A stretch of 64,000 nt of DNA from Agrobacterium tumefaciens. Lineage in GTDB: Bacteria; Pseudomonadota; Alphaproteobacteria; Rhizobiales; Rhizobiaceae. The notes under the pieces are model-generated. The model saw only the letters and a program-made list of their open reading frames with translations, was not told where the DNA came from and did no database searches. Both the position numbers and the translations under genes were made by a program. Below, in pieces: positions 14,500 through 22,291 of the stretch. Numbering within the stretch: the stretch's first letter is position 1; the number at the start of each line of letters is the position of its first letter. The stretch covers positions 1,240,001 through 1,304,000 of the forward strand of contig NZ_CP039903.1 of NCBI RefSeq assembly GCF_005221385.1. The letters run 5' to 3'.

Positions 14500-15412
14500 A
14501 ACCTCCGCAATCGAGTGGTGCGACGCCACCGTGAATTTCTGGTGGGGCTGCACGAAGGTCTCGCCCGGGTGCGATCATTGCTATGCCGAGAGCTGGAACG
14601 CGTTTCGCGGCACCGGCGAATGGGGCCCGGGGGCGCCGCGGCGGAAGATCAAATCCGCCGTGTCCCTGATCCGGATGCTGAACCGCAAATCCTCGCTGAC
14701 GTTTTTCAACGAGCATAGCCGCCTGATGCGCGTTTTCATGCAGTCCATGTCGGACACCTTCGATAACGAAGTGGACGATGCCTGGCGGCAGGAGCTGTTC
14801 ACCGAAGCGGCCCACGCCATTGGCCTGCGCATCATCTTCCTGACCAAGCGCGGCGCGAACGTCGCCAAGATGGTGCCGACCTCGTGGCTCGATAACTGGC
14901 CCCGTCACATTGGCCTGATGTTCTCCATCACGTCGCAGCGCGAGGCAAACCGGGACATCCCCCGTCTGATCGATCTTAAGCAGCGTCTCGGCCTGCCATG
15001 GATCGGCTTGAGCTTGGAACCCCTCCTTGGGCGCACCCGTCTTAAGGCTGAATGGCTGGATCACATCGATTGGGTAATTGTCGGCGGCGAGAGTGGCAAG
15101 GATGCCCGTCCGATGCATCCGGAGTGGCTCGACGACATCATGAACGCCTGCACGCTGCGCCGCTACCCGCGCAAGCCGGTCCCGTTCCTGTTCAAGCAGT
15201 GGGGCGAGTGGGTTCCGGCCGACGTTGCGCGCAAGCTGCCGGGCGTCAAGCCGATGCAGGCCTACCCGAGCGTTGACCTGCCCCGCGACGACAACGCATT
15301 CTCCGTCACCAATCTCGGCACAGTGCAAATGGTGCGGGTGGGCAAGAAAGCTGCTGGCCGTGAGATTTACGGCACCGAATATCTCCAGTTTCCGAAGGCG
15401 TTGGCGGCATGA
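14492..15412 (+). CDS. Phage Gp37/Gp68 (DUF5131) family protein
   Basis: 306 residues. The signature near the N-terminus is IEWCDATVNFWWGCTKVSPG followed by CDHCYA, giving a C-x6-C-x2-C cluster that looks like a metal site. Later come FLTKRG and WVIVGGESG, both typical of DUF5131. The family is common in phages and mobile elements and has a radical-SAM-like look, but its reaction is not established. The start overlaps the upstream gene by 8 nt and the end overlaps the Dam-type methyltransferase gene by ATGA. Confidence 0.85.
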   Translation: MAETSAIEWCDATVNFWWGCTKVSPGCDHCYAESWNAFRGTGEWGPGAPRRKIKSAVSLIRMLNRKSSLTFFNEHSRLMRVFMQSMSDTFDNEVDDAWRQELFTEAAHAIGLRIIFLTKRGANVAKMVPTSWLDNWPRHIGLMFSITSQREANRDIPRLIDLKQRLGLPWIGLSLEPLLGRTRLKAEWLDHIDWVIVGGESGKDARPMHPEWLDDIMNACTLRRYPRKPVPFLFKQWGEWVPADVARKLPGVKPMQAYPSVDLPRDDNAFSVTNLGTVQMVRVGKKAAGREIYGTEYLQFPKALAA

Positions 15413-16161
15413 CGGAAACTGCTCCCCTCTTTGCCGGCATCGGCGGCCACCACAGCGCGCGGGCACGCACCGACGAGTGGCTGACGCCTCCCAGCATCAT
15501 TGAAGCGCTGGGCGGCGCTGCATCGTTCGATCTTGACCCCTGCTCGCCCATCGTGAGGCCTTGGCCTACGGCGAAACGGCATCTGACGATCGAGGACAAC
15601 GGGCTTACGAAACCGTGGGGCGGCCGGGTCTGGCTGAACCCTCCGTATTCCACATCCGTTATCGGTCTCTGGCTGGGCCGCCTTGCTCATCACGATGACG
15701 GCGTCTCCCTCATCTTCGCCCGCACCGAAACTGATGCGTTCTTCCGTTTCGTGTGGGAGCGAGCAGCCGCGGTGCTTTTCCTCCGCGGTCGGATCAATTT
15801 CCACCTGGTAGACGGCAGGCGGGCGACGAAGAACAGCGGTGCGCCGTCGGTGCTATGCGCCTATGGTCTCGACAACGCGGCCCAGCTCGGCCATTGCGGC
15901 ATTGACGGCCAATTTGTGCCCCTCCTCCTGCCTCGTTTCTGGACTGGTACCAGCGTAACGCAGACATGGCGCGAGGTGCTGGCCGCTTTCATGTCCGAGA
16001 AGCGCGGACCTATCCCTCTTGCTGAAATCTACCGGGCGCTCGTCAGGCACCCGAAGGCCCGCAGCAATCGAAACGTTGAGGCGAAGATCCGGCAGGAGCT
16101 GCAACGCGGGCCGTTCGTCCGCGCGGCGAGAGGCTTATGGGAGGTCGCGACCAATGACTGA
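15409..16161 (+). CDS. Phage DNA N6-adenine methyltransferase (Dam type)
   Basis: 250 residues. The opening DEWLTPPSIIEALGG, the DLDPCSP motif and WLNPPYS (catalytic NPPY) match the phage Dam family (DNA N-6-adenine-methyltransferase). The last 60 residues appear as a separate winged-helix-like unit (MSEKRGPIPLAEIYRALVRH). It methylates adenine, probably protecting phage DNA from restriction; the target site cannot be read from sequence. In a host where GcrA reads adenine methylation, this enzyme may also matter for promoter control. It is coupled to the DUF5131 gene. Confidence 0.85.
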   Translation: MTETAPLFAGIGGHHSARARTDEWLTPPSIIEALGGAASFDLDPCSPIVRPWPTAKRHLTIEDNGLTKPWGGRVWLNPPYSTSVIGLWLGRLAHHDDGVSLIFARTETDAFFRFVWERAAAVLFLRGRINFHLVDGRRATKNSGAPSVLCAYGLDNAAQLGHCGIDGQFVPLLLPRFWTGTSVTQTWREVLAAFMSEKRGPIPLAEIYRALVRHPKARSNRNVEAKIRQELQRGPFVRAARGLWEVATND

Positions 16162-16483
16162 CCGCATCGCCTGCATCAACCCCAATTGCCGCCGCACCGC
16201 CGGTCAGGACAAACACCCGGGCTCGTCGTGGATCATCTGCCGCAAATGCTGGAACACCCTCCCCGACCGCACGCGGAAGCGCTGGAGGCAGCTAAACGCC
16301 CGCTGGCGCAAGGTCGAGCGCACCATGCGCAAGCGGAAAACCGGCCCCGTGGTCTGGAACCGCGTCGTCGATCGCCTCGACGGCGCTTGGGACCGGCTCA
16401 ACGACGATATCACCCACTATTTCACAGCCTCAGAGCAGCCCGTTGGCCTCGAGGACTTTTTGAAGGAGAACGGCCTTGTCTGA
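16154..16483 (+). CDS. Small zinc-binding phage protein
   Basis: 109 residues. Cys pairs CINPNC and CRKC near the N-terminus suggest a zinc site. The rest is helical and very basic (RKRWRQLNARWRKVERTMRKR), then an acidic end. Probably a nucleic-acid binder; not assigned to a family. Confidence 0.6.
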   Translation: MTDRIACINPNCRRTAGQDKHPGSSWIICRKCWNTLPDRTRKRWRQLNARWRKVERTMRKRKTGPVVWNRVVDRLDGAWDRLNDDITHYFTASEQPVGLEDFLKENGLV

Positions 16484-17120
16484 CACCAAGGAAAAGCAGC
16501 ATTGGGCCGTCGAGGTCCGCGTTGATGGCGAGCAGGTTATAACGATCGAGAGTGATTTCAGCCTTGCCGGCATCAATCCTCTTGGGCCTTACGAGGAATC
16601 GGTGCGCCTCGCGGCCGAACATCTTACCTCCTTCATCGGCCGCCGCCCGCCGACGATTGAAATTATCGACCTCCGCGAAGCCGGATCAGACGGCGGCGGG
16701 CTTATGGGATATTGGGCGAAGGGCCACCACGATCGATATGCATTCGCCCAGGCGGTCAACGAACATACCGGCGCTGATTGCTACTACGACACGAGATACG
16801 TGGTCGTGTCTCGTCTCGACTACGGCCCGCAGCCCGTCCGCCACGAATGGTGGCGCGCTGTTCCGCTTTCCGGAGAGCCGGGTCACAGCGTCTATCACAG
16901 CGCAGAGCCGCATTCCCGAGGCGCGTTTCCCGTCACTGTCACCACGATCGTCGAGGACCGCGAGCGCAAGGCCGCCCAGCGTGGAATCGACGATTACCAC
17001 AAGGGCAGCCGCAGCGGCTTCGCCGAAGGTCTCAATTGGGCGCTGCGCCAGCTCGACAACATCAACGAAGAGGCTGGCAAGACGCTGCTTGCCCGCTACC
17101 GCGAAAGGGACAAGGTATGA
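16476..17120 (+). CDS. Phage protein of unknown function, TTG start
   Basis: 214 residues from a TTG at 16476 with AAGGAG 7 nt upstream. It is a mixed alpha/beta protein with a Tyr/Asp-rich centre (ADCYYDTRYVVVSRLDYG) and a helical end (GFAEGLNWALRQLDNINEE). No family recognised. Confidence 0.6.
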   Translation: MSDTKEKQHWAVEVRVDGEQVITIESDFSLAGINPLGPYEESVRLAAEHLTSFIGRRPPTIEIIDLREAGSDGGGLMGYWAKGHHDRYAFAQAVNEHTGADCYYDTRYVVVSRLDYGPQPVRHEWWRAVPLSGEPGHSVYHSAEPHSRGAFPVTVTTIVEDRERKAAQRGIDDYHKGSRSGFAEGLNWALRQLDNINEEAGKTLLARYRERDKV

Positions 17121-17962
17121 ACATGACTGTGCAGAACGCAACCGGCAAGCGGCCGATCGCCGCGCTAAAGCTGCCCGACGTCACCCCCTGCGAAATCACC
17201 ACGGCCCCGCCGGAACTGCGCATAGTGCCGCCCGCAACTCTCTATGTCGACGAGAGTTACCAGCGCGGGCTTTCAGAGCGCTCAGTGAAGCTGATCCGCA
17301 AGATCGTCTCGGAATGGTCGTGGACCGCGTTCAAGCCGCCTGTCGTGGTCGAGGTGGATGGACGGCTGGAAGTCATCGACGGCCAGCACACGGCGATCGG
17401 CGCGGTGACGCACGGCGGCATCGACAATCTCCCCGTTCTCGTGGTCAAGGCAGAAACCCACGAAACTCGCGCCAGCGCTTTTGTTCGACATAACCGCGAC
17501 CGCATTCAGGTCACGGCGACCCAGCTCCACAACGCTATGGTGGCGGCGGGCGACGAAGACGCGCTGACCATCGCCCAGGTTTGCGAGCGCGCCGGCGTCG
17601 TCATTCTGCGCAATCCCCCGCCGTTCGCGAAATTCAAACCAGGCGAAACGCTCGCGGTCAGCACCATCAAATCGCTGGTAAACCGTCGCCACGCCGCCGG
17701 CGCTCGCAAGGTCCTCGAGATTTGCCGCGCGGCTGGGGCAGCACCGGTCTCGGCAGACATGATCAAGGCTGTCGAGCATCTTCTCTACGCGAAAGAATAT
17801 CAGGGCGAGATTGAAGGCGAGCGCATCAGCCTCATCATTTCTGCCAAGGGCTCAACGATCGAGAGCGAGGCCCAGCGCTTCGCGGCCGAGCGCAAGGTGC
17901 CGCGTTGGCGGGCTTATGCATCGGTCATTTTCATGAACCGCCGAAAGCCACGGAATGGATGA
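17117..17962 (+). CDS. ParB/sulfiredoxin-like domain protein
   Basis: 281 residues. The N-terminal 110 residues have the ParB-like pattern: LYVDESYQRGL, then VVVEVDGRLEVIDGQHTAIG, with the DGQH box and the basic RHNRDR following. ParB/Srx-fold phage proteins hydrolyse nucleotides or serve as nicking enzymes. No ParA partner is present, so plasmid-style partition is unlikely. The start overlaps the previous stop by ATGA. Confidence 0.75.
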   Translation: MNMTVQNATGKRPIAALKLPDVTPCEITTAPPELRIVPPATLYVDESYQRGLSERSVKLIRKIVSEWSWTAFKPPVVVEVDGRLEVIDGQHTAIGAVTHGGIDNLPVLVVKAETHETRASAFVRHNRDRIQVTATQLHNAMVAAGDEDALTIAQVCERAGVVILRNPPPFAKFKPGETLAVSTIKSLVNRRHAAGARKVLEICRAAGAAPVSADMIKAVEHLLYAKEYQGEIEGERISLIISAKGSTIESEAQRFAAERKVPRWRAYASVIFMNRRKPRNG

Positions 17963-18296
17963 TCTGGTTCGTTGCCAGCAAGAAGAAATCGAGACGCTGC
18001 GCGAGCGCCTTAGACAAGCGCTCGCCGCCCTTGCTCCGATGGAGTTCTTTCCGCCGGTCGAATGGGGGCTGACGGCGAGTGAGGCCAGAATATTCGCCCA
18101 TTTGCGGGCGCGGCCGATCGCAACGAAACAGAGCCTCATGTCCGCCGTCTATGGCGATTGGATTGGCGACATACCGGACGAAAACACGCTCGAATCGCAC
18201 ATCAGCAGGCTGCGCCGGAAAATCGCGACGCACGGTTTCCAGATAAAGGGGGAGAGGTTCATGGGCTATCATCTGGTGAGTGCGGCGCATGGATGA
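17955..18296 (+). CDS. Winged-helix protein resembling an OmpR/CtrA DNA-binding domain (copy 1)
   Basis: 113 residues. A short coiled coil (EEIETLRERLRQAL) precedes a winged helix: LTASEARIFAHL, TKQSLMSAVYG, then ENTLESHISRLRRKI and GYHLV. This is the OmpR/PhoB-type output domain without a receiver domain. It is paralogous to the next gene, with which it overlaps by 8 nt. It may bind DNA constitutively, since no phosphoreceiver is present. Confidence 0.75.
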   Translation: MDDLVRCQQEEIETLRERLRQALAALAPMEFFPPVEWGLTASEARIFAHLRARPIATKQSLMSAVYGDWIGDIPDENTLESHISRLRRKIATHGFQIKGERFMGYHLVSAAHG

Positions 18297-18654
18297 TCTT
18301 CTCGATATACAGGGCACCGAGATTGAGACCCTTCGGGAGCGGATCCGGCAGCTCGAAGACGCGCTCGCGCCGAGCAACATCCATATTCCAGTCGAGTGGC
18401 GTCTCACCGCTTCCGAAGCGAAGGTATTTGCCCACCTGACCACGCGCGACGTAGCAACGAAGCAATCCATCATGCTCGCGATGTACAGCGATAGCGTCGA
18501 TGTCGAGCCAGAAATCAAGATCGTCGATGTCTTCGTCTGCAAGATGCGGAAGAAGCTCAAGACTTTTGGCGTCGAAATCGCCACGGTATGGGGCACCGGC
18601 TACGCCCTTACTGACAGAAATCAATTCATCCAGAAGGGCGAACACCATGCGTAA
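18289..18654 (+). CDS. CtrA DNA-binding-domain-like protein without receiver (copy 2)
   Basis: 121 residues. Same layout as the preceding paralog: coiled coil (GTEIETLRERIRQLEDAL) then winged helix. The recognition region IKIVDVFVCKMRKKLK and the wing TVWGTGYALT closely follow those of the cell-cycle master regulator CtrA (IDVFICKLRKKL and TVWGRGYVL, quoted from memory). The receiver domain is absent. The phage protein could compete for CtrA sites on the host chromosome, including replication-origin sites, or use them in phage DNA. The ATG at 18289 matches the paralog's start; a GTG 9 nt upstream is the alternative. Confidence 0.8.
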   Translation: MDDLLDIQGTEIETLRERIRQLEDALAPSNIHIPVEWRLTASEAKVFAHLTTRDVATKQSIMLAMYSDSVDVEPEIKIVDVFVCKMRKKLKTFGVEIATVWGTGYALTDRNQFIQKGEHHA

Positions 18655-19357
18655 CCAGAAGATTACCGAGCTGCTGCACCAGTATTTCGAACTCGGCGTC
18701 GCCGAAGGTCGCGAAGGCCGCAGTTATGATACGGAAGCCGGCGATGCGCAGCGTGTGCTTTCCGAGATCGAGGCAGAGATAGCCGCCCTGTCCGCTGCGG
18801 AGCCCGTGGCCGAGATTGTCGCGCAACGTGACGCGCTGATAGCGGCGGGCCTGAAATGCTGTAACGGAACCCCCAATCCGAACCTGCGCCCCTTCGATCT
18901 CGCCATGAGCTTCATCGACAGCACGAACACAGCCCGCAGAGCGGCGGATATGCTGTGGCATGAATACAAAGCCGAACTTGACGCCCTACGCGCCGCCCCG
19001 CCCGTGCCATCCGTGGCCGTGAAGGCTTTCCAGACAAACAAGGAAATGATCGAGGCGTTTGGCGTAGATCGTGTCCGTGAAGGAAGCCGAATGTGTTTCG
19101 AAGCCGATGGCACCGATACGTGGGAGGATTATTACGAGGTGCCATTCCATGCGCTGGCCCGCATTCGCTCCGCCCTCTCCGCACAGGTGCAGGACGTGGC
19201 GGGTTGGCAGCTTGTGCCGATAGAGCCGACTTGGGAAATGATGCGGGCGATGTTTGAAGCCATGTTTGAGGCTTCATTCGACGGTACACAGGCTCCAATG
19301 GTCGGCGCAGGATATGACGCAGCCATCGCCGCAGCACCCGCAAAACAGGAGGGCTGA
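18647..19357 (+). CDS. Phage protein of unknown function
   Basis: 236 residues, acidic and helical, Ala/Glu-rich, with a short Cys pair (LKCCNGTPNP). The C-terminal part includes WQLVPIEPTWEMMRAM, a motif I associate with accessory phage proteins that follow a variable N-terminal region. The start ATG overlaps the previous stop by 8 nt. Confidence 0.6.
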   Translation: MRNQKITELLHQYFELGVAEGREGRSYDTEAGDAQRVLSEIEAEIAALSAAEPVAEIVAQRDALIAAGLKCCNGTPNPNLRPFDLAMSFIDSTNTARRAADMLWHEYKAELDALRAAPPVPSVAVKAFQTNKEMIEAFGVDRVREGSRMCFEADGTDTWEDYYEVPFHALARIRSALSAQVQDVAGWQLVPIEPTWEMMRAMFEAMFEASFDGTQAPMVGAGYDAAIAAAPAKQEG

Positions 19358-19360
19358 GGC

Positions 19361-19555
19361 ATGACCTTCGAAAAAAAAGAAGCGAAATGGCCTTGGCGCG
19401 ATTTCCTCACTGATGAGGAGAAAGAAGCCTTGGCCAAAGCCGACGCGGCAAAAGCTATTTGGGAGAGCCTCAATCTCCAGCGCGCATCGATCCAAAACCG
19501 GGCGATTCAGCGCGCCAAATATGCCGCCTCAAAGCAGGAGGGCGGCCATGACTGA
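19361..19555 (+). CDS. Small phage protein of unknown function
   Basis: 64 residues, Lys/Ala/Glu-rich helix with an aromatic cluster (KWPWRDFLT). Three bases after the previous gene; overlaps the next by 8 nt. No family recognised. Confidence 0.55.
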   Translation: MTFEKKEAKWPWRDFLTDEEKEALAKADAAKAIWESLNLQRASIQNRAIQRAKYAASKQEGGHD

Positions 19556-20096
19556 TATCGAGCCAATCCACTGCGCCCACTGCGGCCCCGGCAATAGCAT
19601 GGTCGAGGCCTACGAAGACGACTATGGTTATTGGAAAGTCGGGTGCGGCGCTTGCGGATCGCACTCTGGCACTTTGCATCCCAACCATAAGCCAGACGCT
19701 AGGCGGCTCGTCATCGAAAGCTGGAATCGGCGACCTGATGTTGATGAACTGCGCACCCAGCTCGCCACCGTCCTCGAGGACCGCGCCCGGTTCCCCGACA
19801 AGCCGGACATGATCGGCAACATGATAAGTGCCCACTACGGCAACCTCAAAGCAAAGGCCGAGGCTGCCGAGGAACATGCTCGTCGCCTCCATCTAGACAA
19901 GAAAGTGGCAATACAGAATGCCAGGCGGCAGGCCTTCGAGCTGGCCGCCGGCACCCACCAAACTCGCGTGACCGAGATCCGGAACGATCCTGCCAGCTAC
20001 AAAAACGGCAAGATCACCAAAAGCGCGAAGCGTGCTTCGGATTTTCACGAACGATCGGCGCAGGTAATTCTCGCCCTGCAGGCTGAGGAGCGATGA
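19548..20096 (+). CDS. Lar-like zinc-ribbon protein
   Basis: 182 residues. The N-terminal 60 residues carry CAHCG, then W-x-VGCGACG and WNRRP, the pattern of Lar-like restriction-alleviation zinc ribbons. The C-terminal part is a long helix. Lar proteins blunt type I restriction in some phages. The similarity is in a short motif only, so this role is a possibility, not a claim. Confidence 0.6.
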   Translation: MTDIEPIHCAHCGPGNSMVEAYEDDYGYWKVGCGACGSHSGTLHPNHKPDARRLVIESWNRRPDVDELRTQLATVLEDRARFPDKPDMIGNMISAHYGNLKAKAEAAEEHARRLHLDKKVAIQNARRQAFELAAGTHQTRVTEIRNDPASYKNGKITKSAKRASDFHERSAQVILALQAEER

Positions 20097-20446
20097 TGAA
20101 CGTCGACGACGAGTTCAGCAAAGCGCTGCGTAAACTACCCGTCCCTGTCCCGTGTTTTTCCAATGGGGCATGTTGTCCATGGTGCGGCGCGCTCAACAAG
20201 ACCGTCACCTTCGGCATGAACAATTGCGTGGAATGCGAAAAGGAATATGCCTTCGGATATCCTGATTGGCACTCCGAGAAAGACCCTATTAGCTGGGTCC
20301 CTTTTCCATTCGCCGATTTTAAGGCCTGCGGCAGCCGCGCCGATCTCATTCCAGAGTTCAAGCCGAACGAACGATTGCAGCAAATCTACTTCCAAAAGGC
20401 CGAAGAGCACATCGGTCGTTATGCCGACATGACTACGCCAAACTGA
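20093..20446 (+). CDS. Small zinc-ribbon phage protein
   Basis: 117 residues. Cys pairs CPWCG and CVEC about 22 residues apart suggest a zinc ribbon. No family recognised. Overlaps the upstream stop by ATGA; an ATG one codon later is also possible. Confidence 0.6.
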   Translation: MMNVDDEFSKALRKLPVPVPCFSNGACCPWCGALNKTVTFGMNNCVECEKEYAFGYPDWHSEKDPISWVPFPFADFKACGSRADLIPEFKPNERLQQIYFQKAEEHIGRYADMTTPN

Positions 20447-20457
20447 GGGATGAACAG

Positions 20458-20649
20458 ATGGCAAAACTCACCGAAGCCAAATTCGCCCAGCTCTGCGCCT
20501 ACATCGCCACAAACGCCGCGAAGTGGGCTGGCGATGCACTTGAGCTGCCCAAAGATCACCAGCGGCCGGTGGATGCCAAAACGGTGAAACGCTTCACCGA
20601 TGAGATGCGCGGGCGGCTTGATCGCCTGGACGAACTGGCGGGCGGCTAA
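20458..20649 (+). CDS. Small phage protein, last gene of the rightward operon
   Basis: 63 residues, helical and charged (KTVKRFTDEMRGRLDRLDEL). No family recognised. Its stop overlaps the stop of the convergent integrase gene by 4 nt. Confidence 0.6.
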   Translation: MAKLTEAKFAQLCAYIATNAAKWAGDALELPKDHQRPVDAKTVKRFTDEMRGRLDRLDELAGG

Positions 20650-21950
20650 GCCGATATCCGTTTTTTCCTCGAGGGGGCCGGGTTCGGCCCCTTTTTGTTG
20701 ATCCTGACAGGCCCGTTCACAAACTCCTCGAGCGACGGCACGCCTTCCAGCACCAGATCAGCATAGATCTGCGCCAGTTCTTTTCGCCGCTCTATGTGGA
20801 GCGCACGATTGTATGCCGCTTCGACTTTATCTTTCGGGGTGTGGGCCAGCATCAAGTCTAAGACGTATCGGTCCTGCGGGAACCGCTCATTCATGATTGA
20901 GGAGAACGATGCACGAAAGCCGTGGGGCACATGCTTTTCGTAATAATCTGCCCGGTTCAGGAAATAGCCCATGGCATTTAAGGACATCGGTTGCGTCGGC
21001 CGCCGCGGATTCGGAAATACAAATTCGCCCCTGCCAGTCAGACGCCGCAACAAAGCAATAATCTCCATCGCCTGCCGTGGAAGCGGCACAAGATGATCGT
21101 AGAGATCGTCTGTTTTCCGATCCAGCTTGAGCTTCATTCGTGACGCAGGGATGCGCCAGACCGGATTGTCCTCGTCCAAATCGTCCCACTCCGCCCAAGG
21201 CGTAGCTGCGAGGGTACCAGGTCGCACCGCCGTAACAGCGAGCAGTCTCAGACCCAATTTTACATGAGGCCGCCCAGGCGTTTTACACACATCGGAAAGA
21301 AGCTGCCTGACTGCCTCGACAGTGGTCAGAGCTGGACGCCTACCCTTGTGAAGCGGAACCAGTGCGCCCTGCACCACGGCAGCCGGATCGCTCGTCGCTC
21401 GACCGGTGGAAATGGCGTAGACGAAGATGGCTGATATACGCTGACGGTGTCGCTTCGCCGTCTCGACAGCACCCCGCTTCTCGATCAGGCGCAGCACACC
21501 AAGGACGATCGGCGCGTCGATCGCAGTGATGGGCAGCCCGCCAATGTGGGGCAACACGTCACGCTTGAGCGTTCGCCAGACCTCGTTGGCATGGGCTGGC
21601 GCCCAAACAGTGCTGGCAAGGTCGAACCACTCCTTCGCGACAACCGCAAACGTCGCTTCCGCGTCAGAGCGCTGGATCGCCTTTTCAAGCTTTTTCTGTG
21701 CGGACGGGTCTTTCCCCGATTTGAGGAACTGGCGCGCCTCGTCCCTCGCACGCCGTGCATCGAGCAAACCCATCTCAGGATAATCACCTATGACGAGCGT
21801 CTTTTCCTTGCCGAGAAATTCGTAGCGGTACCGGAAAATTTTGCTACCTGCCTTCGTAACATAGACGTGCAGGCCATTGGTGTCAGAGAGCTTATAAGGC
21901 TTGTCCTGCGCCTTCGCTTTTCGAATCGCCGTGTCGGTTAGCACGCCCAC
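20646..21950 (-). CDS. Tyrosine-recombinase integrase (P4/DUF4102 type)
   Basis: 434 residues. The N-terminus (LTDTAIRKAKAQDKPYKLSD) is the DUF4102 arm-binding domain. The catalytic set is visible: Arg in TAVRPGTLAATPWAEW, HGFR-x-S in the second block, and a Tyr in EAAYNRALH near the end. It catalyses site-specific insertion and excision, here at the adjacent tRNA-Ser. The start is a GTG at 21950 or at 21944; the family alignment I recall favours the latter. The gene points away from the tRNA, with repeat-rich DNA in between. Confidence 0.9.
   Translation of the reverse strand: MGVLTDTAIRKAKAQDKPYKLSDTNGLHVYVTKAGSKIFRYRYEFLGKEKTLVIGDYPEMGLLDARRARDEARQFLKSGKDPSAQKKLEKAIQRSDAEATFAVVAKEWFDLASTVWAPAHANEVWRTLKRDVLPHIGGLPITAIDAPIVLGVLRLIEKRGAVETAKRHRQRISAIFVYAISTGRATSDPAAVVQGALVPLHKGRRPALTTVEAVRQLLSDVCKTPGRPHVKLGLRLLAVTAVRPGTLAATPWAEWDDLDEDNPVWRIPASRMKLKLDRKTDDLYDHLVPLPRQAMEIIALLRRLTGRGEFVFPNPRRPTQPMSLNAMGYFLNRADYYEKHVPHGFRASFSSIMNERFPQDRYVLDLMLAHTPKDKVEAAYNRALHIERRKELAQIYADLVLEGVPSLEEFVNGPVRINKKGPNPAPSRKKRISA
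20674..20696 (+). terminator. Intrinsic terminator of the rightward operon, inside the integrase 3' end
   Basis: Stem GGGGCCG/CGGCCCC (20674-20680 with 20685-20691), GGTT loop, then TTTTT. It ends rightward transcription while encoding the last codons of the integrase on the other strand. Confidence 0.75.
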
Positions 21951-21956
21951 CCCATC

Positions 21957-22001
21957 GATACCCGGTTTTCGCCACCTGATACCCGGTTTGGTACCCGGAA
22001 A
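21957..22001. repeat. GATACCCGGTTT direct repeats, candidate integrase arm sites
   Basis: Two exact copies (21957-21968 and 21978-21989) and a degenerate third (21990-22001, GGTACCCGGAAA) lie between the integrase start and the tRNA. Direct repeats here are expected for arm-type binding by the integrase, or for excisionase or autoregulation. Confidence 0.6.
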
Positions 22002-22036
22002 TGACCGGGATAGTACGAAACCTTATGGGAACCAGT

Positions 22037-22100
22037 GGGAACATATGAACCGGAACTGCTCCGGCACGCAAGGGCCAACAGGAACATATGGGAACATATG
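22037..22100. repeat. GGAACATATG direct repeats next to the attachment site
   Basis: Three copies: 22038-22047, 22081-22090 and 22091-22100, the last two in tandem, about 12 bp from the tRNA 3' end. Together with the other repeat set they fit the two arm families of a phage attachment site. Confidence 0.6.
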
Positions 22101-22111
22101 CGAAACAAAAG

Positions 22112-22201
22112 TGGCAGATGGGGTGGGATTCGAACCCACGGTACGCTCTCACGCACGCCGGTTTTCAAGACCGGTTCCTTAAACCACTCGGACACCCATC
22201 C
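22112..22201 (-). tRNA. tRNA-Ser (anticodon TGA)
   Basis: A 90-nt gene with encoded CCA (22112-22114), acceptor stem GGATGGG with CCCATCT, a T-arm with GGTTCGAATCC, a long variable arm typical of Ser, and the anticodon TGA in CTTGAAA. It marks the junction between prophage and host DNA. The intact 3' end was presumably rebuilt by the phage attachment sequence. Confidence 0.95.
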
Positions 22202-22291
22202 TTCGGTGGTGAGGCTTTATAGCGGTTTGAAAATGGCCGTCAATCCCGGCAGTCGCAAGCCGTTGCCGTCCGCCCGCCTGCATATATCCAG

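Larger units (their letters stand above)
1..22116. mobile_element. Right part of an integrated prophage (left end outside the window)
   Basis: Two divergent, densely packed operons of phage-type genes (Cro/repressor pair, HTH-repeat terminase-like protein, DUF1376, Dam-type methyltransferase, DUF5131, many small unknowns) end at a tyrosine integrase gene that abuts a tRNA-Ser gene. The element continues beyond position 1, where head and tail genes are expected. The right boundary is inferred to lie within or at the 3' end of the tRNA (22112-22201). The left attachment copy is not visible. Confidence 0.9.

Noticed and set aside
17117..17962. Plasmid-type partition system
   Set aside because: The ParB-like domain protein has no ParA partner or iterated parS-like repeats nearby.
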